Positions 7,566 to 14,850 of a stretch of 64,000 nt of DNA are shown here, one piece after another. The stretch comes from Caldilineae bacterium (GTDB taxonomy: Bacteria > Chloroflexota > Anaerolineae > Epilineales > Epilineaceae). The notes beneath the pieces are model-generated. The model searched no databases. It was given only the letters and a program-made list of their open reading frames with translations, and was not told the origin of the DNA. A program made the translations under genes and the position numbers. Position 1 is the stretch's first letter. Every line of letters begins with the position of its first letter. The stretch lies in NCBI GenBank assembly GCA_020634625.1, contig JACKBJ010000013.1:30252-94251 (forward strand), read 5' to 3'.

Positions 7566-8134
7566 GGGACCCCGAGGCTCGGCGGATCGCGATCGGGCTC
7601 GGTCTCGCGTTGATCGCCTGTCTTGGTCTGGGTGTCGGACCCTGGGCGCCGACCGTCGGTGCCCACGAAGGCCAGCCCTATCCCGTGCTCGAGGGCGCCG
7701 AGGTCGGTCCCTACCGGATCGACCTCTGGTCGGACCCGGATTTCGGCGAAGGCGAGTTCTGGATGATCGTCGCGGACGCGGCCGATCCCGCGGCCCTCGA
7801 GGTCCGACTCGACGCCGCACCCGAGGCCGAGCCGCAGCATCGCCTCGAGGCGCTTGCGGCCTGGCAGCCCACCAAGGATCGGCCGGATGCGGCTCGGTAC
7901 GTGGCCCTGCTGCCGCTCGACCGGGACGGGTGGTGGACGGTCGACCTGTCGGTCGCCGGCCCGTCCGGCGCCGGCAGCGCCCGGACGCGGGTGGAAGTGC
8001 GGTCGCTCGGCCCGAGCCGGCGCGAGGCCTTGGCCTACCTGCTGCCCTTCGGCTTCCTGGCATTGCTCGTCGCGGCGCATCAGCTTCGTCGAGGGCGGCG
8101 CGCCCGCAGCGGCGAGGCCGCGGCGAGTGCTTGA
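7562..8134 (+). CDS. exported membrane-anchored beta-domain protein (FixH/YtkA/CopC-like)
   Basis: This is a 190-residue protein with an N-terminal signal or anchor (IAIGLGLALIACLGLG) and a mature start GAHEGQPYPVLEGAEVGPY. A beta-sandwich-like domain follows, containing the strand pair YVALLPLDRDGWWTVDLSVAG. A C-terminal helix (ALAYLLPFGFLALLVAA) and a basic tail close the protein. The layout recalls FixH/YtkA or CopC-associated domains that sit outside the membrane. A His at the mature N-terminus could bind copper, but this is inference. It overlaps the preceding gene by four bases and precedes the histidine kinase by 70 bases. Confidence 0.6.
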   Translation: MRDPEARRIAIGLGLALIACLGLGVGPWAPTVGAHEGQPYPVLEGAEVGPYRIDLWSDPDFGEGEFWMIVADAADPAALEVRLDAAPEAEPQHRLEALAAWQPTKDRPDAARYVALLPLDRDGWWTVDLSVAGPSGAGSARTRVEVRSLGPSRREALAYLLPFGFLALLVAAHQLRRGRRARSGEAAASA

Positions 8135-8204
8135 CGGACGGCGCATCGGGGCGCTAGCGTTGGACGATCCATCCGTTCCCGATCGGTCCAGCGCTGGAGC
8201 GCAC

Positions 8205-9269
8205 ATGAGCAGCGAAAGGGACGAGCTCGCGGGCCCCGGCGGAGGGCCCGCGCCGATCGCGTCGGCGCCAGCCGCCTCGGACGCGCAGCGCCTGTCGCGC
8301 CTGGCCAGCTTCCCGGAGCAAAACCCCAATCTGGTCATCGAGATCGATGGTGCGTCGAGGATCCGCTACCTGAACCCGATCGCGCGGGAGCGCTTTCCGG
8401 ATCTCGTGCAGCTGGGCCTCGAGCATCCGCTGCTCTCGGACCTGGGCGAGGCGGCCGCGCGGATCGGTTCGGCGGCGGGCGCGTTTCTCGCCCGCGAGGT
8501 GGACCTGGGCGATCGCGTTTTCGAGCAGAAGATCTGCCCGATCGCCGACGACACGGGCTTGGGCCTGCGGATCTTCGCCACCGACGTGACGGCGCTGCGC
8601 CGGGCGCACGAGGACATCCGGCGCCTGGCGCAGCGCGTGGTCGAGGCCCAGGAGGCCGAGCGGCTGCGCATCGCCCGCGACCTCCATGACGACGCCGGCC
8701 AGGCCTTGACCGCGCTGCGGATCAGCGTCAAGCTGCTGGTGGACGACCTGCCGACCGAGCAGGCGGGGCTGCGAGCCGAGCTCGACGGCATCGTCGGGCT
8801 CATCGGCGAGACCCACGAGCGCATCCGGGCCATCGCGCGCGGGCTACGCCCGCCGATGCTCGATACGGTCGGGCTCGAGCGGGCGCTTCGATCCGAGTGC
8901 CAGGCCTTTGCCGAGCGCGCCGGGATCGTGGCGGACCAGGCCTACGCGACGCCCTTGCCGCAGCTGTCCGAGGCCGCCTCGACCGCCGTCTACCGACTGG
9001 TGCAGGAGGGCCTGACCAACGTGTTGCGGCACGCTCGCGCCGACCGGGTGCGGCTGGTGCTCGGCCGCGAGCCCGGCGGTATCCGCGTGGAGCTGGAGGA
9101 CGACGGCTGCGGCTTCGACCCCCGCTTGCTCGTCAGCGCGACCGGGATCGGGCTCCGGGGGCTGCGGGAGCGCTTCGAGCTGCTGGGCGGCGGCTTCGTG
9201 GTCGACAGTCGACCGGGGCGGGGCACGCGGCTGCTGGGCTGGCTCGACGGCTTGGAGCCGGCGCCGTGA
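8205..9269 (+). CDS. soluble sensor histidine kinase, NarL/DegS (HisKA_3) type
   Basis: The 354-residue kinase lacks transmembrane helices. Residues about 45-125 form a PAS-like sensor (LVIEIDGASRIRYLNPIARE). The HisKA_3 dimerisation helix reads RIARDLHDDAGQAL, with the phosphoacceptor His at about residue 161. The ATPase domain follows: an N-box in VQEGLTNVLRHA, DDGCGFDP, and GIGLRGLRERFELLGG. GGAG (8196-8199) supports ATG 8205; the frame is open far upstream but without family similarity. It senses a cytoplasmic or membrane-derived signal. Its GTGA overlap with the next gene marks that regulator as its partner. Confidence 0.9.
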   Translation: MSSERDELAGPGGGPAPIASAPAASDAQRLSRLASFPEQNPNLVIEIDGASRIRYLNPIARERFPDLVQLGLEHPLLSDLGEAAARIGSAAGAFLAREVDLGDRVFEQKICPIADDTGLGLRIFATDVTALRRAHEDIRRLAQRVVEAQEAERLRIARDLHDDAGQALTALRISVKLLVDDLPTEQAGLRAELDGIVGLIGETHERIRAIARGLRPPMLDTVGLERALRSECQAFAERAGIVADQAYATPLPQLSEAASTAVYRLVQEGLTNVLRHARADRVRLVLGREPGGIRVELEDDGCGFDPRLLVSATGIGLRGLRERFELLGGGFVVDSRPGRGTRLLGWLDGLEPAP

Positions 9270-9907
9270 TCCGGGTGGTGGTGGCCGACGATCACCATCT
9301 GGTGCGCGAGGGCATCGTCACGCTCTTGAACCGCAGCGGCGAGATCGAAGTGGTCGGCGAGGCATCGGACGGGGCGGCCGCGCTGGCGCTCGTGGCACAG
9401 GCGGCGCCCGACGTGCTGGTGCTCGACCTGACCATGCCGGGCGTGGACGGGCTCGAGGTGCTGCGCCGCCTGTCGGCCTCCGCGTCGACCGTCTCGACCG
9501 TGATCTTGTCGGTGCATGCCGAGTCGGCCCTGGTGCAAGAGGTCCTGGCGGCCGGCGCGCGCGGCTTCGTGCCCAAGGCCGCCGTGACCGAAGAGTTGAT
9601 CCTGGCCATCCGCGCCGCGCGGCACGGCGCGAGCTATCTCAGCCCGGCGGCCTCGGCGGCGCTGCTGCAGCCGGTGGCGCCGCGGCCCTCCGAGCCCGCG
9701 GTGGGGCTCTCCCAGCGCGAGCGCGAGGTGCTGGCCCACGTCGCGGCAGGGCTGACCAGCCGGGCAATCGCGGCCGAGCTCGGGCTCAGCGTCAAGACGG
9801 TCGAGCGGCACCGCTCGAACCTGATGGCCAAGCTCGGCGTGGGCAACGTGGTCGACCTGCTGCGCACCGCCATCCGACTGCAGCTCATCGACATCGACCG
9901 TGGCTGA
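9266..9907 (+). CDS. NarL/FixJ-family response regulator
   Basis: The 213-residue regulator starts at GTG 9266 inside the stop codon of the kinase gene. The receiver domain (residues 1-120) has the acidic pair in VVVADDHH, phosphoacceptor Asp54 in VLDLTMPG, a switch Ser in LSVH, and Lys in VPKAA. A short linker leads to a LuxR-type helix-turn-helix (LSQREREVLAHVAAGLTSRA, then LGLSVKTVERHRSNLMAKL). It is expected to dimerise on phosphorylation and bind DNA. Candidate targets are its own operon (CRTAC1 and UnbU-like genes follow it), but no operator was identified. Confidence 0.93.
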   Translation: MIRVVVADDHHLVREGIVTLLNRSGEIEVVGEASDGAAALALVAQAAPDVLVLDLTMPGVDGLEVLRRLSASASTVSTVILSVHAESALVQEVLAAGARGFVPKAAVTEELILAIRAARHGASYLSPAASAALLQPVAPRPSEPAVGLSQREREVLAHVAAGLTSRAIAAELGLSVKTVERHRSNLMAKLGVGNVVDLLRTAIRLQLIDIDRG

Positions 9908-9950
9908 CCGCTTCGCGCGCCAGCCGGGCTCCCAGGGGACGCGACCAGGC

Positions 9951-11801
9951 ATGTCAACGCAGCACGCCAACGAACCGACGCCCGTCGCCGCCTGGCGGCG
10001 GGCCCTGCCGGGCCTGCTCTTCGCCGGGCTCCTGGCGACGACCGTCCTGCTGGCGCGCCGCGTCGAACGGGAGTCGGGCCAGCTCGGGTCGGCCAGCGAG
10101 ACCGAAGCCCGGTCCACGGCCGATGCCTACGGGTTCCACTTCGACGAGGTGTCCCAATCGGTCGGCATCGACTTCGTCCACTCGGCGCCGAGCTTCGACC
10201 CGCGGCTCGAGCACATCATGCCCCAGGTCGCCTCGATGGGCGCCGGGCTGGCCGTGGGGGACTACGATCGCGACGGATGGCTCGACATCTACGTCACCAA
10301 CAGCGGCGAGGGCAGCGCGAACCGCCTCTACCACAATCTGGGCGACGGGCGCTTCGAGGACCGCGCGCCCGAGCTGGGGCTGGCCGACCTCAATCGGGCG
10401 GGCACCGGCGTCAGCATGGCCGCGCTCTGGGGCGACTACGACAACGACGGCTTCGACGACCTGCTGGTCACCAAATGGGGTCGGCCGGAGCTCTTCCACA
10501 ACGAGGCCGGGCGGTCCTTCCGACGCGTCACCGAGGGCGCCGGGCTGCCCGACTGGGTCAACGCCACGAGCGCGGTCTGGTTCGACTACGACCGCGACGG
10601 CATGCTCGACCTGTTCCTGGGCGGCTACTATCCCGAGTCGGTCGACCTCTGGCACCTCGACAGCACCGCCATCATGCCCGAGAGCTTCGAGTACGCCTTG
10701 AACGGGGGCCGCAAGTACCTGCTTCGCAACCTCGGCGACGGGCGCTTCGAGGACGTGGCCGAGTCGGTCGGGCTCGTCAGCTCGCGCTGGGCGCTGGCCG
10801 CGGCCGCGGCCGACCTGCGGGGCTCGGGCTGGCAGGACCTGGTGATCGCGAACGACTACGGCGTCGCGGAGTACTTCCGCAACGACGCGGGCCGGTTCCG
10901 CGAGGTCGGCGCCGAGAACGGCATTGGCGATCGGCCCAAGAGCGGGATGAACGTGGCCTTCGGCGACGTGTTCAACGACGGGCGCAGCGCCATCTACATC
11001 ACCAACATCAGCCAGGAAGGGGTGCTGGTGCAGGGCAACAACCTCTGGCTTCCCAGCCAGGCGGCCGAGGACGCCGCGCCCCACTATGACAACTTCGCCG
11101 GCGCCATGGACGTCGAGCTCGGGGGCTGGAGCTTCGGCGCCCAGTTCGGCGACCTCGACAACGACGGCTTCCAGGATCTCTTCCTCACCAACGGCTACGT
11201 CTCGGCCGATCCGAAGCGGGACTACTGGTACGACATGGCCAAGGTGGCCGGCGGCAACGCTCGCATCATCGGTGACGCCGCCAACTGGCCGCCGATGCTC
11301 GGAAGGAGCCTCTCGGGCTACCAGCACAAGCGGGTCTGGCGCAACGGCGGCTCCGGCCGCTTCGCCAACGTCGCCGATGCGGTGGGCGTGCGCGAGACCT
11401 TCGACGGCCGTGCGGTGGCCCTGGCCGACCTCGACAACGACGGCGCGTTGGACGTGCTGGTGGCCCACCAGCGCGGCCCCTTGCTGGTCTATCGGAACGG
11501 GGTGCGTCCGGAGGCCGGTTGGATCCAGTTCGAGCTCGAGGGCAGCGCCAGCAACCGAGACGCCTATGGCGCGACGGTGGACCTGTTCTGGGATGGGCAG
11601 CGGCAGCGTCAGGAGCTCGTCTCGGCCAGCGGCTTCTGCGCCCAGAACCAGTCCCGGCTTCATTTTGGCCTGGGCGCCGCCGGCCGCGTCGATCGTGTCG
11701 AGATCCGCTGGCCTTCCGGTCGGCAGCAGACCATCCACGACCCGGAGCCGCGACGGCTGCACCGGATCGTCGAGAACGCGCCCGAGGAGGTCGGACGATG
11801 A
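9951..11801 (+). CDS. CRTAC1/UnbV-like protein: FG-GAP repeats plus ASPIC domain, membrane-anchored
   Basis: The 616-residue protein has one N-terminal helix (ALPGLLFAGLLATTVLLARR) that anchors or exports it. The body carries calcium-binding FG-GAP/VCBS repeats: DYDRDGWLD, DYDNDGFDD, DYDRDGMLD, DLDNDGFQD and DLDNDGALD at roughly residues 104, 163, 212, 402 and 494. A C-terminal ASPIC/UnbV domain follows (residues about 520-600; SRLHFGLG and VEIRWPSGRQQ). It should be a beta-propeller outside the membrane. ATG 9951 is chosen; a GTG at 9900 overlapping the previous stop is open too. It overlaps the next, UnbU-like gene by four bases, the same pairing seen in UnbV-UnbU loci. Confidence 0.85.
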   Translation: MSTQHANEPTPVAAWRRALPGLLFAGLLATTVLLARRVERESGQLGSASETEARSTADAYGFHFDEVSQSVGIDFVHSAPSFDPRLEHIMPQVASMGAGLAVGDYDRDGWLDIYVTNSGEGSANRLYHNLGDGRFEDRAPELGLADLNRAGTGVSMAALWGDYDNDGFDDLLVTKWGRPELFHNEAGRSFRRVTEGAGLPDWVNATSAVWFDYDRDGMLDLFLGGYYPESVDLWHLDSTAIMPESFEYALNGGRKYLLRNLGDGRFEDVAESVGLVSSRWALAAAAADLRGSGWQDLVIANDYGVAEYFRNDAGRFREVGAENGIGDRPKSGMNVAFGDVFNDGRSAIYITNISQEGVLVQGNNLWLPSQAAEDAAPHYDNFAGAMDVELGGWSFGAQFGDLDNDGFQDLFLTNGYVSADPKRDYWYDMAKVAGGNARIIGDAANWPPMLGRSLSGYQHKRVWRNGGSGRFANVADAVGVRETFDGRAVALADLDNDGALDVLVAHQRGPLLVYRNGVRPEAGWIQFELEGSASNRDAYGATVDLFWDGQRQRQELVSASGFCAQNQSRLHFGLGAAGRVDRVEIRWPSGRQQTIHDPEPRRLHRIVENAPEEVGR

Positions 11802-12682
11802 GCCAGGCGACCGCGACACCCGTCATCCCCACGGCCGAGCCCTTCGATCGTCGGGCGCGGCGCCGACCCGAGCTCGATCCGCGCTTCCTGCCGCCGATCC
11901 TGATCACCTTGATCCTGGTCGGCGGCAACGCCTCGCTCGGCATGCTCGAGAGCCCCTGGAAGACCGCCCTGGCGATCCTGACCGCCATGCTGGTCGAGCT
12001 GGGGCTCGGGCGGCTGGTGGTCGGGCGCTGGCCGCACCTCGCCAGCGCCTACATCACCGGCATCAGCGTCGGCATCCTGGTGCGCTCGCCCTTCTACTGG
12101 CCCTACGCGCTGTGCAGCGCGCTGTCGATCGCGTCCAAGTACGCGATCCGGTACCGCGGTCGGCACCTCTTCAACCCCTCGAACCTGGGCATCGTGGCCA
12201 TGCTCTTCCTGGCGCCGGCGGCCGTGGCCAGCCTCAGCATCCAGTGGGGCAATCGGCTCCTGCTCATGTTGCCGATCTGGCTGGTGGGCCTCCTGGTGCT
12301 GAGCCGCCTGCGTCGGCTCCACATCACGCTGACCTACATCCTGGCCTTCACGGTCCTGGCCGGCGCGCGCAGCCTGCTCATCGACCAGCCCTTCCTGGCC
12401 GAGCTGGCGCCCGTCACCGGGCCGATGTATCAGCTCTTCGCCATGTTCATGGTCACCGACCCGCGCACCACGGTCGCCGGCCGGCGCGGGCAGATCGGGG
12501 TGGTGCTGCTGGTGGCCCTGGTCGAATGCGGCTTCCGCTTGCTGCAGGTGGTGCATGCGCCCTACTACGCGCTCTTCCTGGTAGGCCCGACCGCGCTGAT
12601 CATCCAGCGGAGCCGGCGGCCCTCGGAAGCACCCGGCGGCGAGAGCGGCGCGCGACTTCCAGAGGCCGGCGCCGCGGCCTGA
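11798..12682 (+). CDS. UnbU/RnfD/NqrB-related integral membrane protein
   Basis: The 294-residue protein has about eight to ten transmembrane helices. Two blocks match the NqrB/RnfD superfamily: GRHLFNPSNLGIVAMLFL near residue 125 and FMVTDPRTTVAGRRGQ near residue 220, the latter close to the covalent-flavin TDP.T motif of RnfD. As a lone subunit without the other Rnf genes, it is closer to the UnbU-type proteins encoded beside UnbV/CRTAC1 proteins. GAGGAGG (11784-11790) drives ATG 11798, overlapping the CRTAC1 stop. Flavin attachment and ion or electron transport are inferred only. It is probably the last gene of the two-component operon. Confidence 0.8.
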   Translation: MSQATATPVIPTAEPFDRRARRRPELDPRFLPPILITLILVGGNASLGMLESPWKTALAILTAMLVELGLGRLVVGRWPHLASAYITGISVGILVRSPFYWPYALCSALSIASKYAIRYRGRHLFNPSNLGIVAMLFLAPAAVASLSIQWGNRLLLMLPIWLVGLLVLSRLRRLHITLTYILAFTVLAGARSLLIDQPFLAELAPVTGPMYQLFAMFMVTDPRTTVAGRRGQIGVVLLVALVECGFRLLQVVHAPYYALFLVGPTALIIQRSRRPSEAPGGESGARLPEAGAAA

Positions 12683-12769
12683 GCCGGCGTCGGCGCGCAA
12701 CCCCGAGACCGGCGCGGTGTTGTAGGCCCTGGACGACGCGGTCCGCCCCACTCCACACGAGGATGACAC

Positions 12770-12940
12770 GTGAACATCAGCGCCCCGACCCAAATGGTCT
12801 TCATCGTCTCGGTCGTGCTCGCCCTGCTCGGCATCCTGGGTGTCTTCAACGTCGTCGCGGCGCTTGCCGGCTACGCGACCTGGCTCCTGATCCTGGGCTG
12901 GGTCGTGCTCGCGGTGGGCTGCCTGGTGAAGGGCTTGTAG
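12770..12940 (+). CDS. 56-residue two-helix membrane protein
   Basis: GTG 12770 to TAG 12938-12940 encodes 56 residues: a short polar start (MNISAPTQ), two hydrophobic helices (VFIVSVVLALLGILGVF and WLLILGWVVLAVGCLV) and a KGL end. I recall a family of similar-sized proteins beginning MNISAPTQ and ending LG.L.KG. in other bacteria, so I treat it as real despite its size. A GAGG stretch precedes the start. It lies 87 bases after the UnbU-like gene and just before a strong hairpin, so it may be the last cistron of that operon. Function is unknown. Confidence 0.7.
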   Translation: MNISAPTQMVFIVSVVLALLGILGVFNVVAALAGYATWLLILGWVVLAVGCLVKGL

Positions 12941-12982
12941 CCGCGATCCGATGCCGTCGAAGGCGATCGGAGCCGAGCTGCG

Positions 12983-13006
12983 GACGGGCGCCCGAGGGCG
13001 CCCGTC
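12983..13006. terminator. bidirectional hairpin terminator
   Basis: A perfect 11-bp inverted repeat, GACGGGCGCCC (12983-12993) and GGGCGCCCGTC (12996-13006), lies between the convergent 12770-12940 and 13022-13603 genes. A short TTGCGTT follows on the plus strand. Confidence 0.75.
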
Positions 13007-13021
13007 TTGCGTTGGCCGGAG

Positions 13022-13603
13022 CTACTTGTCGCGCTCGAGATGCATCGTCTTGCGCTCGACCTGGCCGTCCGGCAGGCGATACTCCAGGTAGAAGTCGGCG
13101 TCGCGCTCGGGGAAGCACAGGTCGGTCTTGCGGCCCTCGGCCTCGACCGGTTCGCTGCCGAAGCCTTCGCGGCCGAAGACCAGGTCGCTGACGCCGGAGC
13201 TGCGCCAGTTGACGCCGGCGCAGAGCTGGTTCTCGTCGAGCTGGTAGGTCCAGTTGTCCGGGTAGAACTCGACGAAGGTCTCGGCCGTCGGTGCGGCGCT
13301 GGGCGCGGGCGGGCTGGTCGGTGCCGCGGTGACCGGCAGGGCCGTGGCAGGCAGGGCGGTCGGGGCCAGCGGGGCCGCCTCGGTCGCCTCGGCCGTGGGC
13401 GGTTCCGTGGCCGCCTCGGTCGGCAGCGCGGTGGCCTCGCGCGTCGGCGGTTGCTCGGCGGTCGGCGCCTCGATCACGGCTTCGGTTGCCGGCGGGTCGC
13501 TGGCTTCCGGGGAGGCGCCGCCACAGGCGGCCAGGATCGCCGTCAGGCCCAGGCAGACCAGGCGGCCGGCCGCGGGGTTGCCGAATCGGGACGGATGCTG
13601 CAT
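13022..13603 (-). CDS. lipoprotein with Thr/Pro/Ala linker and Ig-like domain
   Basis: The 193-residue protein begins with a lipobox signal (GLTAILAACGG). A linker of about 75 residues, rich in Pro, Thr, Ala and Glu, follows. The C-terminal globular domain of about 85 residues has paired cysteines in ENQLCAGVNWRSSG and KTDLCFPERDADFYLEYRL. This matches an Ig-like module frequent in Chloroflexota envelope proteins (C..L.W.V....V.......CP..T..Y.L.V). It sits on the outer face of the cytoplasmic membrane, lipid-anchored. Ligand and partner are unknown. A strong hairpin (13749-13776) separates it from the gene upstream, so it is probably transcribed alone. Confidence 0.75.
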   Translation of the reverse strand: MQHPSRFGNPAAGRLVCLGLTAILAACGGASPEASDPPATEAVIEAPTAEQPPTREATALPTEAATEPPTAEATEAAPLAPTALPATALPVTAAPTSPPAPSAAPTAETFVEFYPDNWTYQLDENQLCAGVNWRSSGVSDLVFGREGFGSEPVEAEGRKTDLCFPERDADFYLEYRLPDGQVERKTMHLERDK

Positions 13604-13748
13604 CGGGAAGCTCCTATGGGCCGGACTCCGGCCATCGTATGCGGAACGCGAATCGCGATTGCAGCTTAGACGGGGCCCGGAGGCCTGTCCAGCTTTGCGA
13701 GGCCCGCGATCCCATTGGCGGGCCGGCGCGGGATCGGTCCACGCAAGC

Positions 13749-13776
13749 GGGGGAGGGGCCGCGCGGCCCCTCCCCC
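13749..13776 (-). terminator. 14-bp perfect hairpin downstream of the 13847-14554 gene
   Basis: GGGGGAGGGGCCGC (13749-13762) is followed immediately by its reverse complement (13763-13776). The stem is very stable (about 12 bp with a CGCG loop). It lies about 70 bases past the stop of the minus-strand gene at 13847 and before the next minus-strand gene. It lacks a U-tract. Confidence 0.65.
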
Positions 13777-13846
13777 TTCGATCGACGTCGCTGGCACGAT
13801 GGCCTTGGCCCGCTCGGCCTTGCCGAGGGCCGGCGCCAGGCCAGGT

Positions 13847-14554
13847 CTAGAGATCGCTGCCCGGCAGGGACAGCCCGCCCCGGCCGCGACCGATGCCCCG
13901 CCCGCTGCCGGGCTCGCCGGGGCCGACGCCCGGGCCCGCGCCCGGCTCGCCGCGCATCCCGCCCCGCACTCCGCCCCGCATCCCACCGGGATGGGCCTTC
14001 AGCGCGTCGGCCTGCGCCTGGGTGATCAAACCGTCGGCGACGGCCTTGGCGATGATCTGGTCCACCGCCGCTTGCATCTGGCTCTGGAAGTCTTGCGGGT
14101 CGATGCCCTTGGCCGCGAGCAGGTCGCGCAGGGTCTTGCCCGCGTCATGTGCCGCCTGCAGCTCCTCGGGAGTCATGCCCAGGATCTGGGCGGTGAGGGC
14201 CTGTCGGTCGATCAGGGTCCTGAGCAAGCGACCGGCCAGCATGAGGTCGGCCTGCTCACGGGTCAGGCGTCCGTCGGCGACGGCCTGGTCCAGGCCCTTC
14301 GTGAAGGCCTGCTCCTGGGCCGCATGCAGCTCGTCGAGCGAGATGCCGAGCGCATCGGCCAGAAGCTGGCCGCGATCGGCGCCGCCAGCCGGGCCGAAGC
14401 CGCCGGGGCCGAAGCCGCCGGGGCCGCCATGGGCGCCCCAGCCGCCTTCGCCGCCGCCGCGGGGACCAAAGGCCAGCGCCGGGTTCGCGACGGCGAGCAT
14501 GCCCGCCACCGCCAGGCTCAGACCGGCCACGATCACGAGGTTCTTGCGTTTCAT
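13847..14554 (-). CDS. secreted Gly-rich protein with LGI..EEL-type helical repeats
   Basis: The 235-residue protein has a clean signal peptide (LVIVAGLSLAVAGMLAVANPALA). A Gly-rich stretch follows, then a helical region with two repeats of the form LG(I/M)(S/T)..EL.AA: LADALGISLDELHAAQEQAF and LGMTPEELQAAHDAG. Recurrent AVADGRLTREQAD and AVADGLITQAQAD segments come next. The tail is Gly/Arg/Pro-rich and ends near LSLPGSDL. ATG 14554 has AAGGA upstream. The helical repeats occur in many uncharacterised secreted bacterial proteins. No catalytic motif is visible; a structural or sensory role is possible. The gene is divergent from the large beta-helix gene. Confidence 0.75.
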   Translation of the reverse strand: MKRKNLVIVAGLSLAVAGMLAVANPALAFGPRGGGEGGWGAHGGPGGFGPGGFGPAGGADRGQLLADALGISLDELHAAQEQAFTKGLDQAVADGRLTREQADLMLAGRLLRTLIDRQALTAQILGMTPEELQAAHDAGKTLRDLLAAKGIDPQDFQSQMQAAVDQIIAKAVADGLITQAQADALKAHPGGMRGGVRGGMRGEPGAGPGVGPGEPGSGRGIGRGRGGLSLPGSDL

Positions 14555-14850
14555 CGTTCCGTCATCCTTGTGGGTCTCGGCGGCGCGTCTGCCGCCTGCG
14601 AGTTCGATGGGCATAGTCTGGACCTCCCGTCTGAGCGCGGGCTTGGCGAAGTGCAAACGGTTCGTGCTCTGGAGATCACAGCCGGGCTACAACCCTGAGC
14701 GCCCGATGGGAGCCGGGCCGCATGACCTGACCACCCGGACAGGCGTCGACCTGGCCGGACGGCCGGTGCCGCTGGCGCGGGGCTTCGGGCAGGCTGTCCG
14801 GTGCGCGGGACGCGAACGCGCCCCGGCAACGGAAAGGGGCGGTGAACGCC

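Noticed and set aside
11798..12682. Part of a complete Rnf or Nqr complex
   Set aside because: No other Rnf/Nqr subunit is nearby; the neighbour is a CRTAC1/UnbV-like gene, so a lone UnbU/RnfD-like protein is the better call.
9951..12682. Enediyne biosynthesis cluster
   Set aside because: UnbV/UnbU-like genes alone are not evidence; no polyketide synthase or tailoring genes are in the window.
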